Shown here: positions 5,629 to 8,297 of the stretch, piece after piece
Numbering within the stretch: the stretch's first letter is position 1
How the letters are laid out: every line of letters begins with the position of its first letter
DNA from: an uncultured delta proteobacterium
GTDB lineage: Bacteria; RBG-13-61-14; DRUE01
Reading direction: 5' to 3'
DNA length: 8,297 nucleotides
Assembly: GCA_903930515.1 (NCBI GenBank)
Contig: CAIYYW010000086.1
Location: forward strand, 1 to 8,297
Translations under genes and position numbers: made by a program
The notes under the pieces: generated by a model
Seen by the model: only the letters and a program-made list of their open reading frames with translations
Told to the model about the DNA's origin: nothing
Databases searched by the model: none

Positions 5629-6858
5629 ATGTTTGGCTGGGAATTTCCTCCTTTGATCAGCGGAGGGCTGGGCGTGGCATGCTTTGGGTTGACCAAAGCC
5701 ATTGCGCGTCAGGGGGGAAAGATCACCCTGGTGCTCCCAAGGTATTATGAAAAATCCCCCAAATTTGTAAAAATCGTTACCACCGACTCCGTCCTGGAAA
5801 AACTCCGGTCCGGCAAATCCCTTAAGAAAAATGAAGTTATGCCATTGATCAGCGGCTATTTAAGGCCGGAGGATTATGAGCAATGGTATAAAGAATCAGC
5901 GACCAGCGGTTCCAAGGCCAAATTGATTTACGGGCCGGACCTTTACAGCGAAATAGAAAAGTATGCCTGGATGGGTCAAAAGATCGCGGAAAAAGGCGAT
6001 TTTGATATTATTCATTGCCATGACTGGCTCACCTATCAGGCCGGAGTGGCCGCGAAAAAGATTTTAGGAGCGCCCCTGGTTATGCATGTCCACTCCATTG
6101 AAGCCGACCGCGCTCCGTTCTCCAACCCGCGGATTTTTAAAATTGAAAAGCAATGCCTGAACCAGGCCGACCTGGTGATGTGCGTGAGCAGATACACCCT
6201 GGAGCAGGTGAAGAAAAATTACCAGGTTCCGGAATCAAAGCTGGTGGTGGTTCATAACGGGGTTGATCTGGCCGGTAGCGCCCGGCCGGGGAAAAGGCCC
6301 GACCGCGCGAAAAAGGTCCGCCAGATTCTTTACCTGGGCCGTCTGACCTGGCAAAAAGGGCCGGAATACCTGGTTGAGATCGCCAAGCTAATGCTGGAGA
6401 AACGGAAGGACTTGAGGTTTATTTTGGCCGGCTGGGGAGACCTCGCCCATCCGATCATTGAACGGGTCGCGGAGATGGGACTGGGCGATCATATCCTCTT
6501 CGGGGGGTTCCTGGATGAGTTGGATGTCAAGAAGCTGTTTAGAAATTCAGACCTGTTCCTGCTGCCCTCGGCTTCCGAGCCCTTCGGCCTGGTGGTATTG
6601 GAAGCGCTCAGCCAGGGAGTGCCGGCCGTGATCAGCAAGCAGAGCGGCGTAGCCGAGTTGTTGGATGGTGTGCCCAAGGCCGATTTTTGGGATACCAACC
6701 AGTTCGCCCGCCTGTCGCTGGAATTGCTGGAATCGCCGGAGCTGGTGGATCAGCAACTCAAAAGCATCTTGCCCACCCTGGAGCAACTTAACTGGAACCG
6801 CTCGGGCAAGGTTTGTATGGACAATTATAAAAGTCTGGCGGCTGGAAGGCCTTTGTGA
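5629..6858 (+). CDS. GT-B fold glycosyltransferase (GT4 type), probable alpha-glucan synthase partner of GH57
   Basis: A cytoplasmic retaining glycosyltransferase of 409 residues counted from the first ATG. The N-terminal domain begins FGWEFPPLISGGLGVACFGLTKA, the acceptor-side glycine loop (GGLG, 12-15) shared with glycogen-synthase-like enzymes, followed by IIHCHDW (127-133) and HVHS (153-156). The C-terminal donor domain has GRLTWQKG (237-244; Arg238 and Lys243 for the nucleotide-sugar phosphate), AGWGD, FGGFLD and the EX7E motif SEPFGLVVLE (316-325; Glu317 and Glu325). The Lys of the GT5 KxGGL motif is absent, favouring GT4. Adjacency to a GH57 enzyme suggests it builds or extends an alpha-glucan, with ADP-, UDP-glucose or another donor not decidable. 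Relatives usually begin MKILMFGWEFPP; here the codons before the ATG read IKIL, so the true start may be the ATC at 5617. It overlaps GH57 by 4 bp. Confidence 0.93.
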   Translation: MFGWEFPPLISGGLGVACFGLTKAIARQGGKITLVLPRYYEKSPKFVKIVTTDSVLEKLRSGKSLKKNEVMPLISGYLRPEDYEQWYKESATSGSKAKLIYGPDLYSEIEKYAWMGQKIAEKGDFDIIHCHDWLTYQAGVAAKKILGAPLVMHVHSIEADRAPFSNPRIFKIEKQCLNQADLVMCVSRYTLEQVKKNYQVPESKLVVVHNGVDLAGSARPGKRPDRAKKVRQILYLGRLTWQKGPEYLVEIAKLMLEKRKDLRFILAGWGDLAHPIIERVAEMGLGDHILFGGFLDELDVKKLFRNSDLFLLPSASEPFGLVVLEALSQGVPAVISKQSGVAELLDGVPKADFWDTNQFARLSLELLESPELVDQQLKSILPTLEQLNWNRSGKVCMDNYKSLAAGRPL

Positions 6859-8033
6859 AAACCGTTTGTTTTTATTTCCAGGTCCATCAGCCCTTTCGGA
6901 TGAGAAACTATCATATCCTGGACATCGGCAAGAGCCATAACTACTTTGACGATAAACAGAACCGCGAGATCATCCGCAAGGTCGCGGAAAAATGCTACCT
7001 CCCGACCAACCGACTGATCGCCAAATTGATCCGCAAGCACCGCCGCAAGTTCCGGGTCAGCTACTCCGTTACCGGGGTGGCCCTGGAGCAGATGGAAAAA
7101 TACGCTCCGGAAGTGATTGACAGCTTCCGCGACCTGATCTCCACCGGCGGGGTGGAGATGCTCAGCGAGACCTACTATCATTCCCTGTCCGCGGTTTACT
7201 CGGAGGATGAATTTAAGCGCCAGGTGAACATCCACCGCGACAAGCTCAAGCAGCTCTTCGGGGTGGTCCCGGTCACCTTCCGCAATACCGAGTTGATCTA
7301 TTCCGATCATCTGGCCTGGCTGATCCAACAGATGGGATTCCAGACCGTGATGGCCGAAGGTGTGGACTGGCTGGCCGGGGAGAATGGGGCCGGAAAAATC
7401 TGGCGCGCCCGCGGAACCGACAACCTCAAAATCCTGCTCCGCAACTACCGCCTCAGCGACGACATCGGGTTCCGATTCTCCAACCCCGGATGGTCCGAGC
7501 ATCCCCTCTTTGCAGATAAATGGGCATCCTGGGTCAATGCCGCGCCCGGGCCGCTCCATAACATTTTCATTGACTACGAAACCTTCGGAGAGCATCAATG
7601 GGCATCCACCGGAATCTTTGAGTTCCTCAATTACCTCCCCGAAGCCTTGCTCGCTTATAAAGACCTGGAAATCCTTACCCCATCTCAGGTGTCTAAAAAA
7701 TATCCCGCCCAGGATGAGCTGGCCTGCCCCAACTGGATCTCCTGGGCGGATACCGAGCGCGACCTGTCCGCCTGGCTCGGAAACTCAATGCAAAGGGACG
7801 CAATGGACAAACTGTATAAGATGGAGCAGAGAATTGTGCAATCCGGGAATTTTGAACTGATCGCGGACTGGAGAAAACTCTCAACCTCAGACCATTACTA
7901 CTATATGTCCACCAAATACGCCGCAGACGCAGAGGTCCACAAATACTTCAACCCCCACCACGGCCCTCACTTCGCCTACATCGTGATGATGCGGATCTTG
8001 AGCGATTTGGAAGAACGGCTCAATCACTCCTAG
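6855..8033 (+). CDS. GH57 glycoside hydrolase (alpha-amylase / glucanotransferase / branching-type)
   Basis: A 392-residue protein corresponding to a compact GH57 catalytic domain with no signal peptide, so it is probably cytoplasmic. The conserved regions appear in order: HQPF (11-14), GGVEML (98-103), FRNTELIYSD (142-151) with Glu146 as the likely nucleophile, DYETFGEHQ (240-248) with Asp240 as the likely acid/base, and SDHYYYMSTK (345-354). GH57 enzymes act on alpha-1,4 or alpha-1,6 glucans as amylases, 4-alpha-glucanotransferases or branching enzymes. The motifs do not fix which, though pairing with a glucan-synthase-like enzyme fits storage-polysaccharide trimming or remodelling. The GTG start overlaps the upstream TGA (GTGA), and GGAAGG five bases before it is a good ribosome site, so the two genes are almost certainly co-transcribed and coupled. 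Both catalytic residues are present, so it should be active. Confidence 0.93.
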   Translation: MKTVCFYFQVHQPFRMRNYHILDIGKSHNYFDDKQNREIIRKVAEKCYLPTNRLIAKLIRKHRRKFRVSYSVTGVALEQMEKYAPEVIDSFRDLISTGGVEMLSETYYHSLSAVYSEDEFKRQVNIHRDKLKQLFGVVPVTFRNTELIYSDHLAWLIQQMGFQTVMAEGVDWLAGENGAGKIWRARGTDNLKILLRNYRLSDDIGFRFSNPGWSEHPLFADKWASWVNAAPGPLHNIFIDYETFGEHQWASTGIFEFLNYLPEALLAYKDLEILTPSQVSKKYPAQDELACPNWISWADTERDLSAWLGNSMQRDAMDKLYKMEQRIVQSGNFELIADWRKLSTSDHYYYMSTKYAADAEVHKYFNPHHGPHFAYIVMMRILSDLEERLNHS

Positions 8034-8106
8034 CCCTTCGTGGCGCAATTCCTTTTAAGGCTGCAAGCGACTTTAGGCGCAATAGCTCTGAATACACCTC
8101 TGGGGT

Positions 8107-8124
8107 GCAGACACTCTTGTCTGC
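8107..8124. repeat. Short perfect hairpin (7-bp stem, 4-base loop)
   Basis: GCAGACA and TGTCTGC form a perfect 7-bp stem around the loop CTCT. No T run follows on the plus strand, and on the minus strand the following bases are also not T-rich, so it is not a typical intrinsic terminator. It could be a REP-like palindrome or an mRNA 3'-end stabiliser about 75 bases after the GH57 stop. Confidence 0.6.
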
Positions 8125-8134
8125 GATTCTGCTT

Positions 8135-8260
8135 TGAATACTCCTTCCCCGTCATTTCCGCATAAGCTGTTTCAAGGGCAACTATTTTTTTTTGCCCAGG
8201 CGCCAGGGCGATCAAGTAGAGGCAATGTTGACGCTGAATGGCACTCTGGAGGAGTATTCA
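8135..8260. repeat. 11-bp inverted repeat flanking about 104 bp
   Basis: TGAATACTCCT at 8135-8145 recurs as its exact reverse complement at 8250-8260. A near-copy with one mismatch (TGAATACACCT) lies at 8089-8099 in the same orientation as the first. The interval between the inverted arms contains no gene I recognise. An 11-bp match in a short window could still be chance, but three related copies in 170 bp is suggestive. Confidence 0.5.
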
Positions 8261-8297
8261 GGATCCGGCTCGGCTTATACCGCCCTAACCGGGTTTC

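Larger units (their letters stand above)
8034..8297. other. Intergenic tail with a hairpin, short repeats and no confident gene
   Basis: After the GH57 stop I see no convincing gene in 264 bp. The stretch contains GGCGCAAT twice in direct orientation (8042-8049 and 8076-8083), a short palindromic hairpin (8107-8124), an 11-bp inverted repeat (8135-8145 and 8250-8260) with a related near-copy TGAATACACCT at 8089-8099, and a run of nine T (8185-8193). Several short frames are open on both strands, including minus-strand frames on either side of the T run, but none shows a recognisable domain. The density of small repeats suggests a dispersed repeat or degraded sequence rather than ordinary spacer. 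Confidence 0.45.

Noticed and set aside
6825-7598. 257-codon minus-strand open frame opposite GH57
   Set aside because: It lies entirely over GH57 sequence carrying the catalytic motifs; its residue composition reflects antisense reading of a GC-rich gene.
8176-8197. GGGCAA/TTGCCC inverted pair around the T run as an intrinsic terminator
   Set aside because: The T run lies in the loop rather than after the stem, so the geometry is wrong for a plus-strand terminator; the same applies to the A run on the minus strand.
8225-8297. Plus-strand frame opening with ATG at 8225 and running off the right edge
   Set aside because: Only 24 codons are visible, the GAGG upstream is just 2 bases from the ATG, and there is no recognisable motif; too little to call a gene.

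Overview
The window holds seven protein-coding genes, one of them cut by the left edge, in two divergent clusters with very little spacing. Base composition is balanced to moderately GC-rich. GTG starts, Shine-Dalgarno sites, sigma70-like -10/-35 boxes and Sec-type signal peptides all point to a bacterium, probably Gram-negative. The mix of a PPi-signature phosphofructokinase, a glycosyltransferase/GH57 alpha-glucan pair and several poorly characterised envelope proteins would suit an uncultured anaerobic lineage. No rRNA or other phylogenetic marker is present, so the phylum is not assigned.

Layout. From the left edge to 824 (minus) is the 5' part of a secreted beta-propeller-like protein. 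A short intergenic region (825-957) carries back-to-back promoter-like sequences. Rightward from it runs a tight three-gene cluster: phosphofructokinase (958-1995), a PLP-dependent ACC deaminase/D-cysteine desulfhydrase-family enzyme (1998-3098) and an exported CrtC/AttH-like lipocalin-fold protein (3098-4213). These are separated by 2 bp and then by a 1-bp overlap. Convergent to it, 5 bp away, is a membrane-anchored SGNH/GDSL hydrolase (4219-5418, minus). A second divergent promoter region (about 5419-5616) separates it from a GT4-type glycosyltransferase (5629-6858) and a GH57 glycoside hydrolase (6855-8033) that overlap by 4 bp. The last 264 bp contain a small hairpin, short repeats and frames of doubtful coding status.

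How they may work together. The GT and GH57 enzymes lack export signals and are probably co-translated, consistent with cytoplasmic synthesis and trimming or branching of a storage alpha-glucan. The phosphofructokinase would feed glycolysis or gluconeogenesis, and its active-site signature points to pyrophosphate rather than ATP as phosphoryl donor. The beta-propeller, lipocalin-like and SGNH proteins are envelope or periplasmic by signal or anchor, but their substrates cannot be read from the sequence. The PLP enzyme has no evident link to its neighbours.

I did not find a clearly new multi-gene system. The points most worth following up are the probable non-canonical AUC start of the glycosyltransferase, the PPi signature of the phosphofructokinase, the two divergent promoter pairs (one implying a leaderless mRNA), and a possible A9 frameshift in an unidentified frame at the right edge.
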